NCBI GenBank assembly: GCA_035295745.1
Contig: DATGIL010000093.1
Location: 16,596-80,595, forward strand
Source: JAIQFL01 sp035295745
GTDB taxonomy: Bacteria > Acidobacteriota > Terriglobia > Bryobacterales > Bryobacteraceae
Direction of reading: 5' to 3'
DNA length: 64,000 nucleotides
Shown here: in pieces, positions 1 through 7,905 of the stretch
Layout of the letters: each line of letters begins with the position of its first letter
Numbering within the stretch: the first letter of the stretch is position 1
Notes under the pieces: generated by a model
Seen by the model: the letters and a program-made list of their open reading frames with translations, nothing else
Databases searched by the model: none
Told to the model about the DNA's origin: nothing
Translations under genes and position numbers: made by a program

Positions 1-23
1 CGGCAGAACCAGTAGTGCAATCA

Positions 24-572
24 TCACTTTGAGAGTGGGAACTCCGCAAGTTTAGTGTACACGGAACCACTCGGCCGCCGTGTACTTTGGTAGAGAAAGA
101 AGTGCGTCGCGGAGAAGCTTCCGAAATCGCGCGAAGGCAGTGCTGCAATAGCTTCGCGCAGCGTCTGCAGATTGCCCTTCTCCTTGATGCGCGCCAGCGT
201 CAGATGCGGAGAGTATGCCCGTTTCTCGCTCTCGATTCCCAACCGCGCCGTCGCCCCATCCGTGTCCTTCGCCAGTTGCTCGAGACCGGGCGCATCGACG
301 CCGCAATGGAACACCCGTGGCGAGTGAGGATTCGGATAAAACCCAAGCTGATGAATCCGCACCTGGATCACTGCCCGCGACTCCAGCCCTTCCAGCGCCC
401 GCGTCAATTCCCCCAGACGGGCCTCCGGCCATTCACCAATGAACTTCGTGGTCACATGCAGATTTGACGGAGGGCTCCACTGAATCCGCGCCGCCGGACG
501 CAGCTTCGCCAGCAGATCTTCCAGATTCCCGACCACCACCGCCGGCAGATCCAAGGCCGTAAACAATCGCAT
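24..572 (-). CDS. thpR: RNA 2',3'-cyclic phosphodiesterase (2H family)
   Basis: Opens 2',3'-cyclic phosphate RNA ends in the cytoplasm (2H phosphoesterase superfamily, the former LigT family). The 182-residue product shows both family signatures, H39-V-T41 in NLHVTTKF and H124-L-T126 in SPHLTLARI, one per lobe of the fold, and its length is normal for the family. I start at the ATG at 572 (MRLFTALDLP, the usual N-terminus) rather than six codons upstream. There is no signal peptide. The gene is divergent from the glycosylase with only 17 bp between the two starts, so the promoters must lie within the neighbouring coding sequences. Nothing odd is visible. Confidence 0.93.
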   Translation of the reverse strand: MRLFTALDLPAVVVGNLEDLLAKLRPAARIQWSPPSNLHVTTKFIGEWPEARLGELTRALEGLESRAVIQVRIHQLGFYPNPHSPRVFHCGVDAPGLEQLAKDTDGATARLGIESEKRAYSPHLTLARIKEKGNLQTLREAIAALPSRDFGSFSATHFFLYQSTRRPSGSVYTKLAEFPLSK

Positions 573-589
573 ACTTGATACTGTATCCA

Positions 590-1195
590 ATGCCCTTTGG
601 ACCCATTCTGCGACGCCCCTTCTACAACCGCCCGGCCGTCGAAGTCGCCCGTGCGCTGCTCGGCAAAGTCCTGGTGCACGGCCGCACCGCCGGCATCATC
701 GTCGAGACTGAAGCGTACCTCGGCGGCGACGACCTCGCCGCCCACTCCGCGCGCGGTCTCACTGAACGCACCCGCGTCATCTTCGGACCACCCGGCCATG
801 CCTACGTTTACCTCATCTACGGCGTGTATGAGTGCCTCAACCTCGTCTGCGAACCCCCAGGTCAGCCCGGTTGCGTCCTCGTCCGCGCGCTCGAACCCAC
901 CGCTGGAATCGACCTCATGCGCACCCGCCGCCCCGCCGCCCGCAAACCCGAAGACCTCGCCTCCGGCCCCGGCAAGCTCACCTTAGCCATGGCAATCTCG
1001 CACGCCCACAACGGCGTCGACGTCACGCGCGGCAGCCTGGTCGTCCGCGAGCCGCGCGAACCGCGCGAGGTCGACATTGCCGTAACTCCCAGAATCGGCA
1101 TCACCCAGTGCGCCGACTGGCCACTTCGTTTCGTCATCCGCGGCAATCGTTTCGTAAGCCATGCCAGCTTCAATCCACAACTAACGAAAATATAA
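590..1195 (+). CDS. DNA-3-methyladenine glycosylase (AAG/MPG family)
   Basis: Base-excision repair enzyme that flips out and hydrolyses alkylated purines such as 3-methyladenine. The product is about 201 residues and has the family hallmarks: RPFYNR near the N-terminus, the catalytic-glutamate motif IIVETEAYLG, the substrate-pocket stretch GHAYVYLIYGVYECLN, and GPGKLT in the C-terminal half. The ATG at 590 (MPFGPILRRPFYNR) fits the family better than the TTG five codons upstream. It is cytoplasmic and monofunctional, with no lyase or extra domain. The next gene starts 12 bp downstream of the stop; a TATAAT at 1191-1196 overlaps this stop codon and could be a -10 element for that gene. Confidence 0.93.
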   Translation: MPFGPILRRPFYNRPAVEVARALLGKVLVHGRTAGIIVETEAYLGGDDLAAHSARGLTERTRVIFGPPGHAYVYLIYGVYECLNLVCEPPGQPGCVLVRALEPTAGIDLMRTRRPAARKPEDLASGPGKLTLAMAISHAHNGVDVTRGSLVVREPREPREVDIAVTPRIGITQCADWPLRFVIRGNRFVSHASFNPQLTKI

Positions 1196-1207
1196 TCTTT
1201 CTTGACA

Positions 1208-2019
1208 ATGGCCTCGCCCGAGGTGGTCTGGGAAGGCATCAGTTCAGCCTCGGAGATTGTCCGCTGGTTCGCTCCCGAAGCCCGGGTCGAACCGGGCGTC
1301 AGCGGCTCCTATTTCGTCTCCTGGGGACCCGGCATGGAAGGCACCTCCCGCATCACCGTCTGGGAGCCCGCTCACCACCTGCAACTCGTGGAGCAGCGAA
1401 CCTTCGCCGGAGCACGCCAGGAAGGCTGCATGGAACCCACCGACACCGTGGGCGAACCCGCTCGCATCGTGGTGGATTACTACCTGGAAGCCAAAGGCGG
1501 CTCCACGGTGTTGCGCCTGGTCCATTCCGGTTTCGGTGTCACAGCGGACTGGGACAATGAGTTCGAAAGCACGCACTACGGTTGGATGATGTTCGTCCGC
1601 AACCTGCGGCACGCCGTTACCCGCCACCTGCGCACTCCGTGCCGCCAGGCGATGCTGGTCATCGAATCGGCACTCTCCGCCGCGGAGACGTGGAATCGCG
1701 ACATGGCCCAGGCGGATTTCTCGCCTCCGGAACGGTCGACAAGCTCGTCGAAGGCAGCCATTTCGCCTGGAAGACCTCTGCGGGCGAAGAGATCAGCGGT
1801 GTCATCCAAATGGCCCATCCGCCCATCTACATCGGGGGCTCCATGGAGCACGCCAACGACTCACTTTTCGGCATCACCAGCACACCGAATGCGCTGATGC
1901 TGAACTTCCTGTTCTACGGACTCTCGGAGGCGCAGGCCGAGTCCATTCAGTCGCGCTGGTCCGAACTCGTGCGTTCGGCGCTCAGCACCTCCGCGGCATG
2001 CGCCGAAGCGCGCGCGTAG
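1208..2019 (+). pseudogene. SRPBCC / AHSA1-like protein, interrupted by a frameshift
   Basis: The first part (ATG at 1208 to about 1712) encodes a START/AHSA1-like domain: the WF-APEA segment, the SGSYFVSWGPGMEG strand, RLVHSGFG and the helix HYGWMMFVRNLRHAV are typical of the helix-grip family whose founder activates Hsp90. Near 1711-1716 the reading frame is lost. The continuation (GTVDKLVEGSHFAWKTSAG onward, with GVIQMAHPPIYIGG and NFLFYG) is found in another frame and runs to the TAG at 2017-2019. One missing base would restore a protein of about 270 residues. Both halves keep good coding character, so this is either a recent mutation or a sequencing error. The 3' end overlaps the convergent SWIM gene by 73 bp. 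An unshifted reading would end at 1897 with an unrelated Ser/Pro-rich tail. Confidence 0.7.
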
Positions 2020-2822
2020 ACGCCATCCAGGAATTCGAGGAAACTCAGGCGGCCGCGCCAGAACGGGAACTTACCCAATCGTCGCGGCAGTGCCGCTTCC
2101 GTGACGCACCGCGATTCCTCGGGAATCAGCTCGGGCAGCACGGCCGCTTTCCAGAACTCCGCCGGGTCCGCAGGCAAGGGTTCCGGCGGCAGTTCCTTTT
2201 CGACCGCCGCCACACTGCTCCTTTTGACCGGTCCCAGCAAGCTCAGAAACCCCTCGCGCGTGATCCCGCGCATCCGGAAGATCAGGAAGGGGTCGCGATC
2301 GAACTCTTCACCCAGCAGATAGTAAACGGCGGCAATGTGCTTGCACGGATTCGACCAGTCAGGGCAACTACAGTCCGTAATAAGATCCTGAGAACGCTCC
2401 GGAAACAGCGAGACCTTGGCTGCACGGAAGATCTCCTCCATCTCCTGCGGCATCTCGCCCGCCAGCAGTTTGGATGCAAATATGGCCTGCGCTGCCGCCG
2501 CCTCTGCCACTTTGCTCCATGCCGTTTTCGGCAACTCCTTCACCTGGATCTTGACCTCGTAAGGCGTCGGCCGCGACCCCTGCACTTTCGCTTGAATCTT
2601 TCCTTCGCTCACGTCGATCGAGAGCACCTGCCCCGACCGCGCGTAGGTGCGCCCCCGACTCAGGCGCGCTCCCAAATTGAAACCCTCGAGCACCGAAATC
2701 CATCGTTTGGCCCACCATGTGGCGCCGAACCCTCCGCGCTGCGATTGGGCGCGAATGCCGCCCTTCGCCGCACGAGGCCGCGACCGCGGGTAATTCCCAA
2801 AATCCGAATACCACGCCGTCAT
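1947..2822 (-). CDS. SWIM zinc-finger protein, partner of the SNF2 helicase
   Basis: The 291-residue protein carries a SWIM finger, C-x-C-x(n)-C-x-H, in DCSCPDWSNPCKHIAAVYY at about residues 151-169. This motif binds zinc and is linked with DNA or protein binding. The N-terminus (YPRSRPRAAKGGI, then FGATWWAKRWI) is the conserved opening of bacterial SWIM proteins encoded next to SNF2 helicases. It lies 12 bp downstream of the SNF2 gene on the same strand, so the two are almost certainly one transcript. The C-terminal third is rich in Glu and Pro. It is cytoplasmic. The function of the pair is not established; an accessory role in DNA repair or nucleoprotein remodelling is inferred from the helicase partner. 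Confidence 0.88.
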   Translation of the reverse strand: MTAWYSDFGNYPRSRPRAAKGGIRAQSQRGGFGATWWAKRWISVLEGFNLGARLSRGRTYARSGQVLSIDVSEGKIQAKVQGSRPTPYEVKIQVKELPKTAWSKVAEAAAAQAIFASKLLAGEMPQEMEEIFRAAKVSLFPERSQDLITDCSCPDWSNPCKHIAAVYYLLGEEFDRDPFLIFRMRGITREGFLSLLGPVKRSSVAAVEKELPPEPLPADPAEFWKAAVLPELIPEESRCVTEAALPRRLGKFPFWRGRLSFLEFLDGVYARASAHAAEVLSAERTSSDQRD

Positions 2823-2834
2823 CCTAAGTCTCCT

Positions 2835-5807
2835 TTATTCCCCCACCGCATCTTTCCTGAGTGCGAACAACTCGCGCAACTGCTCGTTCGACATCTCGCT
2901 GAGCCACGCCTCTCCCGTGCCCACCACCGCACCTGCCACTTCCTTCTTGCGCTCGATCATCTCATCAATCTTCTCTTCCAGAGTCCCCGCGCAGACAAAC
3001 TTGTGGACCTGCACGTTCCTCTTCTGCCCGATGCGGTACGCGCGATCCGTCGCCTGATTCTCGACTGCCGGGTTCCACCAGCGATCGAAATGAAACACGT
3101 GGCTGGCCGTGGTCAGATTTAAGCCTGTGCCTCCAGCCTTCAACGAAAGCAGGAAAATGCGCGGCCCATCCGGATCGGCGAATCGCTCCACCATGCGGTC
3201 CCGCTGCTTCTTCACCGTGCCGCCATGCAGGAACATCACCTCCACACCGTACGTCTCCTGCAAATACTTCCGCAGCATCTCGCCCATCTCTGAGAACTGC
3301 GTAAAGACCAGCGAGCGATCGCCTACTGCCAGAGTCTCCTCGAGCATTTCTCCCAAGCGCGCCAGTTTGCCGCTGCGCCCCGCGATCGCCGAGTTGTCCT
3401 TCAGAAACTGCGCCGGGTGATTGCATACCTGCTTCAACTTCATCAGCGTTGCCAGCACCAGGCCCTTGCGCTCGATCCCGGTCGCCGACGCAATCACCTC
3501 TTCCGCATCCTTGACCACCGACTGATACAACGACGCCTGCTCCTTGGTGAGATTGCAGAACACCTTCATCTCGTTCTTTTCCGGGAGGTCGGCGATGATG
3601 CTCTTGTCGCTCTTCAAGCGCCGCAGAACGAAGGGGCCAGTGATGCGCCGCAGACGGTCGGATGCGTACCGGTTGGAGTAGATCTGAATCGGCACGAAGA
3701 ATTTCTTGTGAAACGCGGAGCGCGATCCCAGGAATCCGGGATTCAAAAACTCCATCACACTCCACAGGTCGCCTACGTTATTCTCCACGGGTGTGCCCGT
3801 CAGCGAAATCCGGAAATCGGAACGTAGCGCGCGCGCTGCCTTCGCCTGCTTGGTCTCGGGATTCTTGATATTCTGCGCCTCGTCGAGCACCACGCCGGCC
3901 CAATCCACCTGCTGCAAAATCTCGGCATCGCGATGCAGCAGTGCATAGCTCGAGATCACCATGCCGTGCCGTTCGGCCTCGCTCCGAAAAGTCTCGCCGC
4001 GCTTGCGCGTCGTGCCGTGATGTACCAATACCGGCAGCTCCGGTGTGAACTTCGCGGCCTCCTTCTGCCAGTTGCCCATCACCGACATGGGGCACACGAG
4101 TAACACCGGGCGCCGTTCGCCGGCCGTTCGATCCTGCTGCAAGAGTGCCAGCGTCTGGATCGTCTTGCCGAGGCCCATATCGTCAGCGAGGCAGGCGCCG
4201 AGCCCCAGGCGCTTCAAAAAGTCGAGCCACGAGAATCCACGGCGCTGATAAGGACGCAGTTCGCCCTGCAATCCCGCCGGCTGCGGCAATTCGGCGAACG
4301 GCTCGCGCCCTTCCAGCTTGGCCAGCACATCCCCCACCCATCCGGTCGCCGAGATGCCTTCCACCTCGAGCACGCCTTCCTCGCCGTCGGCCCCCAGGGC
4401 CATGCGGATGACGTCGCGCAAGCTCTTCTTTCCGCCCGCATTCTTCTTCAGGAATTCCAGCGCCGCCGCGATCTCGGCTTTTCCCGCCTCCACCCACTGC
4501 CCGCGGAACTTCACCAGTGGCGATTTCTGTTTCGCCAGAGCCATCAATTCCGCGCGCGTGATGGGCTCATCACCCAGCGCGAGTTCCCAATCGAAGTTCA
4601 ACATCGCCTCGAGCGTCAGACCGCCGCCCGCGCTCTTCGGACTCTTCACCCGGGCGCGCGCCTTCAGACGAAGCGTGGTGCCACGGCGCGTCCACCACGA
4701 GGGCAGCATCACCCCGAAGCCGCTCTGTTCCAGCGCTGGAGCGACCTCCCGCAGAAACTGGTGCGCACTCGCCGAATCGAGCTCGTATCCACCTGGAGCC
4801 TTCTGCTTCAGACTGGCATCCACCTGGGAGCTGATGCCCGCGGCCTGCCCCAGGGAGACCAGCAGATGCTCGCGAAGGTCGGCTACGTCATGGCGCAATT
4901 CCGCAATCGCGGTAGATTTCGCCTTCCACACTTCGGCCGCCGCCAGGTGGAGGCTGGGATCCTTGCGGCTCTGCAGCAGATATTCCACCTTCCACGGAGC
5001 GTCCTCCGGATTCGGCTCCGCAAGCCGGAAACAGAGACGGAACGGGACGCGCGTGGCGACGCGTATGGGGCGCTGCCACTCGTTGACCTGCTGGCCGAAC
5101 TGTGTGCTTTCTGCATCGCTGGCCTCCATCGCAGGAGCGGCGCGGAGCCCTGTCAGCCACCGATCGTGGAGGCTCTCCGCCGCTTGTGGCCGTTCCACTG
5201 CTGCCGCATCGCGAACCAGGGTGTCTACCATCGATTCGACAAACGCCGCCAGCACGCTTTCCGCGGGCGTTTCCGGAGCCGCTTCGATCTGGAGATCGGT
5301 AAGCGCTCTCGCCGCCGCCGGCATCGCCAGCGTCAGCGCATGCAGCCGGCCAGTATCGTGAACTGCAAGCCAACGCGCCCGCAACTCGCCCTCCTCGCGG
5401 GAGACGCTGGGTAGAAACTGGCCTCGCGTGACGAGTTCAGCAGCAAACCGCAGAGCGGCGATCCAGTACTTCAGATCTTCGCCGATGAGCAGTCCGGGAG
5501 CCGCCAGCTTACGGTCCGCACTGGCCGACAACAGATCGACGGTCGCGTGCGGACTGAGCGGCAACACCGTCACTTTGTGCGGCGCGATCCGGCACTCTCC
5601 CGGCGCCGCATCACCCATCAACGCGCTCGAAGGCACCGGACGTCCACCCGATGTCGGCAGCCACGCCATCGCCGAATGGCCGACCCGCTTCGACTTCAAG
5701 ACCAGCCCAAGCTCGCCGAGAGCCTGAATCAGCGCGTTCTTTCCAGACTCCGGTTCAAGCCATACACACAAATCGCCGTCAAGAAACGCTCCGTGAAGGG
5801 CCAGCAT
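2835..5807 (-). CDS. SNF2-family DNA-dependent ATPase/helicase
   Basis: The 990-residue protein has an N-terminal half typical of the bacterial SNF2-associated region and a C-terminal SNF2 motor. Visible motor motifs are Walker A DDMGLGKTIQT near residue 545, motif II LDEAQNIKNP near 640, motif III SLTGTPVENNVGDLWS, motif IV FTQFSEMGEML, and motifs V and VI LKAGGTGLNLT and ATDRAYRIGQ near the end. All ATPase residues are present. Such proteins translocate on duplex DNA and displace bound proteins such as RNA polymerase (RapA is a relative). It is the first gene of a two-gene unit with the SWIM protein. Only 36 bp separate its start from the divergent sigma-factor gene. Confidence 0.93.
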   Translation of the reverse strand: MLALHGAFLDGDLCVWLEPESGKNALIQALGELGLVLKSKRVGHSAMAWLPTSGGRPVPSSALMGDAAPGECRIAPHKVTVLPLSPHATVDLLSASADRKLAAPGLLIGEDLKYWIAALRFAAELVTRGQFLPSVSREEGELRARWLAVHDTGRLHALTLAMPAAARALTDLQIEAAPETPAESVLAAFVESMVDTLVRDAAAVERPQAAESLHDRWLTGLRAAPAMEASDAESTQFGQQVNEWQRPIRVATRVPFRLCFRLAEPNPEDAPWKVEYLLQSRKDPSLHLAAAEVWKAKSTAIAELRHDVADLREHLLVSLGQAAGISSQVDASLKQKAPGGYELDSASAHQFLREVAPALEQSGFGVMLPSWWTRRGTTLRLKARARVKSPKSAGGGLTLEAMLNFDWELALGDEPITRAELMALAKQKSPLVKFRGQWVEAGKAEIAAALEFLKKNAGGKKSLRDVIRMALGADGEEGVLEVEGISATGWVGDVLAKLEGREPFAELPQPAGLQGELRPYQRRGFSWLDFLKRLGLGACLADDMGLGKTIQTLALLQQDRTAGERRPVLLVCPMSVMGNWQKEAAKFTPELPVLVHHGTTRKRGETFRSEAERHGMVISSYALLHRDAEILQQVDWAGVVLDEAQNIKNPETKQAKAARALRSDFRISLTGTPVENNVGDLWSVMEFLNPGFLGSRSAFHKKFFVPIQIYSNRYASDRLRRITGPFVLRRLKSDKSIIADLPEKNEMKVFCNLTKEQASLYQSVVKDAEEVIASATGIERKGLVLATLMKLKQVCNHPAQFLKDNSAIAGRSGKLARLGEMLEETLAVGDRSLVFTQFSEMGEMLRKYLQETYGVEVMFLHGGTVKKQRDRMVERFADPDGPRIFLLSLKAGGTGLNLTTASHVFHFDRWWNPAVENQATDRAYRIGQKRNVQVHKFVCAGTLEEKIDEMIERKKEVAGAVVGTGEAWLSEMSNEQLRELFALRKDAVGE

Positions 5808-5843
5808 GGGGGTAGAGGGCTATGGTATCAATATGGAATTCAC

Positions 5844-6539
5844 ATGGACAGGGATACAGCGATCGGCGGGCCTCAGGACCGTTTCCCTTCCACCCAAGCC
5901 TCGTTATTGGAACGAGCGGCAGGTGGATTGTCGGGCGACGCGCTCGACCAGGTGATCGCTCTTTATTGGAAACCCGTCTATCGATATATCCGCCTCAAGT
6001 TTCGCAAGGACAACGAAGACGCCAAAGACCTGACGCAGGGTTTCTTCGCGGCCGCGCTCCAGCGCGACTTTCTGGCACGCTTCGACCCGGCTAAAGCCTC
6101 CTTTCGAACCTATGTCCGAATGGCCGTTGAACGCTTCACCGCCAACCAGCACGCCTCCGCCACGCGGCAGAAGCGCGGCGGCGATATCACCTTCGAACCA
6201 GTAGAGGAACAGTCCGCATCCAGCGAGTCGCCGGAGGAGGTCTTCGAGCGCGAATGGCAGCGCCAACTCTTCTCCCTGGCGCTCGACGATTTGCGTGCCC
6301 ACTGTGAGCGATCGGGCAAGCAGTTCCAGTTCCAGATCTTCGAAGCCTACGATCTCTCCAACAGCGAGCGGCTCTCGTACGCCGCCATGGCCGCGCAACA
6401 TGGCATCACCGAAACCAGCGTCACGAACCATCTCGCCTGGGCTCGCCGCATGCTGCGCGAATTCGTTACCGAGAGGCTTCGCGGCGTGACATCCGGAGAG
6501 CAGGAACTCAGGAAGGAGGCGCGCCTGTTGTGGAAGTGA
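5844..6539 (+). CDS. ECF-like RNA polymerase sigma factor
   Basis: The 231-residue product has sigma region 2 (DALDQVIALYWKPVYRYIRL then DAKDLTQGFF, the DLTQ core-binding motif) and a helix-turn-helix region 4 near the C-terminus (SYAAMAAQHGITETSVTNHL). The linker is long and acidic. I start at the ATG at 5844 (MDRDTAIGG); the open frame extends upstream only through sequence antisense to the helicase. The gene overlaps the downstream kinase by 10 bp (kinase GTG at 6530, sigma stop at 6537-6539), which implies translational coupling. Sigma factors paired with Ser/Thr kinases are known, for example EcfP/PknT of Vibrio parahaemolyticus, where phosphorylation activates the sigma factor. I infer a similar pairing; no anti-sigma gene is visible. 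Confidence 0.85.
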   Translation: MDRDTAIGGPQDRFPSTQASLLERAAGGLSGDALDQVIALYWKPVYRYIRLKFRKDNEDAKDLTQGFFAAALQRDFLARFDPAKASFRTYVRMAVERFTANQHASATRQKRGGDITFEPVEEQSASSESPEEVFEREWQRQLFSLALDDLRAHCERSGKQFQFQIFEAYDLSNSERLSYAAMAAQHGITETSVTNHLAWARRMLREFVTERLRGVTSGEQELRKEARLLWK

Positions 6540-7357
6540 GCGACTCTGTCCTGAATCACCTGCGCCATGTGGTCGCGCTGCCCGACCTCACCGCGACTCG
6601 CTACGAACTGGAGCGCGAGATCGGCCGTGGCGGGATGGGCGTGGTCTACGCCGCTCGCGATCCACAACTCGGTCGGAAGGTCGCTCTGAAGGTCTTCGAT
6701 GCCGCGCTCTCCGGTGAAGCGCAGATCATCGCGAAGCTCGAACATCCCGCCATTGTTCCTGTCTATGAGGCCGGCGTGCTGCCGGATGGCCGCAACTTCT
6801 ATGCGATGAAACTGGTCGGCGGCGCGCGTCTCGATCGTTACGTAGAGAATTCGCCTTCACTTGCCGAGCGCCTGCGGATCGTCCGGCGAGTCGGTGAGGC
6901 AGTCGGCTTCGCGCACACCCGCGGCGTCATTCACCGCGATCTCAAGCCGCAGAACGTGATGGTCGGTGAGTTCGGCGAGGTATACGTGATGGATTGGGGC
7001 GTCGAAGCGGTGGCCGGCACGCCCGCGTTCCGCGCGCCCGATCCTACTCTCGACGAGCGTTCCGATGTCTACTCGCTCGGAGCGCTGCTGCAATTCCTTC
7101 TGCCGGCGCAGCCGCCGCCTGCCCTACGCGCAATCGTCGATAAGGCGATGACGGCGATTCCCTCCGGGCGGTATCCCGATGCCCCGGCACTGCTCGCCGA
7201 CATTGACCGATTCCAGGAGGGGTCGGCAGTCGTCGCCTGGTCGGAGCCCTGGTGGCATGGCTTGCAGCGGTTCGGCACGCGCAACGCCCTGCTGCTTTGG
7301 CTGCTCGCGGCGTACGTCGGTGTGAAGTTCCTGTTGCTTTTTCTCCGAAATTTTTAA
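6530..7357 (+). CDS. Membrane-anchored Ser/Thr protein kinase with a very short activation segment
   Basis: Hanks-type kinase of 275 residues: P-loop GRGGMG at 32-37, ATP lysine K54, catalytic loop HRDLKPQN at 135-142, metal-binding DWG (in place of DFG) at 155-157. A single transmembrane helix near the C-terminus (about 251-270) is followed by a few basic residues, so it is anchored with the kinase domain in the cytoplasm and almost nothing outside. Only five residues separate DWG from GTPAF (163-167), where about 20 are normal, and APE is replaced by APD (169-171). Catalytic residues are kept, but the normal site of activation-loop phosphorylation is missing. It is coupled by overlap to the sigma gene, its likely substrate. 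GTG start. Confidence 0.85.
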   Translation: MEVSDSVLNHLRHVVALPDLTATRYELEREIGRGGMGVVYAARDPQLGRKVALKVFDAALSGEAQIIAKLEHPAIVPVYEAGVLPDGRNFYAMKLVGGARLDRYVENSPSLAERLRIVRRVGEAVGFAHTRGVIHRDLKPQNVMVGEFGEVYVMDWGVEAVAGTPAFRAPDPTLDERSDVYSLGALLQFLLPAQPPPALRAIVDKAMTAIPSGRYPDAPALLADIDRFQEGSAVVAWSEPWWHGLQRFGTRNALLLWLLAAYVGVKFLLLFLRNF

Positions 7358-7399
7358 AGGAATCGCCGGAAACGTGGAATTCCCTAGTGAGGAGCGGCA

Positions 7400-7756
7400 A
7401 TGAACAAGATCGTAGTTGGACTGATATTTGGATTGGTGCTGGGCCTGATGGACGGCGCGACGGCATGGTTCTACCCGGAGGTGCGGACGTTTATCGGCGG
7501 CATCCTGGTGGGCTCATCGATCAAAGGCATGCTGGTGGGTCTACTGAGCGGCTGGTTTGCCCGCAAGGTGCATTCGACGCAGTGGGGAATCATAGTGGGC
7601 GCCGGTCTAGGATTGCTATTCGCTTTTCTGGTAGCGTCGATGGGGGACGCCACAGGCCCGCATCATTACCTGGAGATCATGACACCCGGCTTCGTCGTGG
7701 GCGCCATCATCGGCTTCTCGACGCAGCGCTTCGGCACCTCCGCCCCCGCGAAATGA
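7400..7756 (+). CDS. Small four-helix membrane protein, function unknown
   Basis: The 118-residue protein is almost entirely hydrophobic, with four predicted membrane helices (about residues 3-22, 30-52, 62-82 and 92-108) rich in Gly/Ala, and short loops such as ARKVHSTQW and MGDATGPHHY. I do not recognise a named family. A good ribosome binding site (GAGGAG) precedes the ATG by 6 bases. It lies 42 bp downstream of the kinase and could belong to that operon. The structured repeat beginning 8 bp after the stop contains a 9-bp stem followed by five T and may end the transcript. Confidence 0.7.
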   Translation: MNKIVVGLIFGLVLGLMDGATAWFYPEVRTFIGGILVGSSIKGMLVGLLSGWFARKVHSTQWGIIVGAGLGLLFAFLVASMGDATGPHHYLEIMTPGFVVGAIIGFSTQRFGTSAPAK

Positions 7757-7763
7757 CGTGCCC

Positions 7764-7851
7764 ATGTGGCGCAAACACTCCTGTTTGCCGTCTCGACACT
7801 CCCTGTCGAGACTTTTTCGTAGTGTCCGCCAATTCGAAGTCTGCGCCACAT
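7764..7851. repeat. Structured intergenic repeat, copy 1 (two hairpins within an outer stem)
   Basis: The outer arms ATGTGGCGCA (7764-7773) and TGCGCCACAT (7842-7851) are perfect reverse complements. Inside are hairpin 1, GCAAACA/TGTTTGC (7771-7777 with 7782-7788, loop 4), and hairpin 2, GTCTCGACA/TGTCGAGAC (7790-7798 with 7804-7812, loop 5), followed by TTTTT at 7813-7817. A second copy lies at 14936-15014. Hairpin 2 plus the T run resembles an intrinsic terminator for the upstream membrane-protein gene. The whole can be drawn as a multibranch junction, so it may act as RNA or as a mobile palindromic element. Confidence 0.75.
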
Positions 7852-7860
7852 CTCGAGTGG

Positions 7861-7887
7861 CCATTTTAGCTAAAAGAGCTAAAATGG
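7861..7887. promoter_or_regulatory. Perfect palindrome upstream of the receiver-antitoxin gene (candidate operator)
   Basis: CCATTTTAGCT (7861-7871) is repeated in inverse as AGCTAAAATGG (7877-7887) around a 5-base spacer. The octamer AGCTAAAA also occurs as two direct copies 9 bp apart (7868-7875 and 7877-7884), and TTTTAGCTAAAA (7864-7875) is itself palindromic. The site ends 18 bp before the ATG at 7906. Phd/YefM antitoxins normally repress their own operon through palindromes in this position, so this is the likely autoregulatory site. It is much more AT-rich than its surroundings. Confidence 0.65.
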
Positions 7888-7905
7888 GGATATCGAGAGC
7901 TCTAG

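Noticed and set aside
1998..3122. 374-codon plus-strand frame opposite the SWIM and SNF2 genes
   Set aside because: Antisense shadow; Arg/Pro/Leu-rich with no domain.
7252..7869. 205-codon plus-strand frame across the kinase end, membrane protein and repeat copy 1
   Set aside because: Out of frame with two well-supported genes and includes the hairpin repeat; no domain seen.
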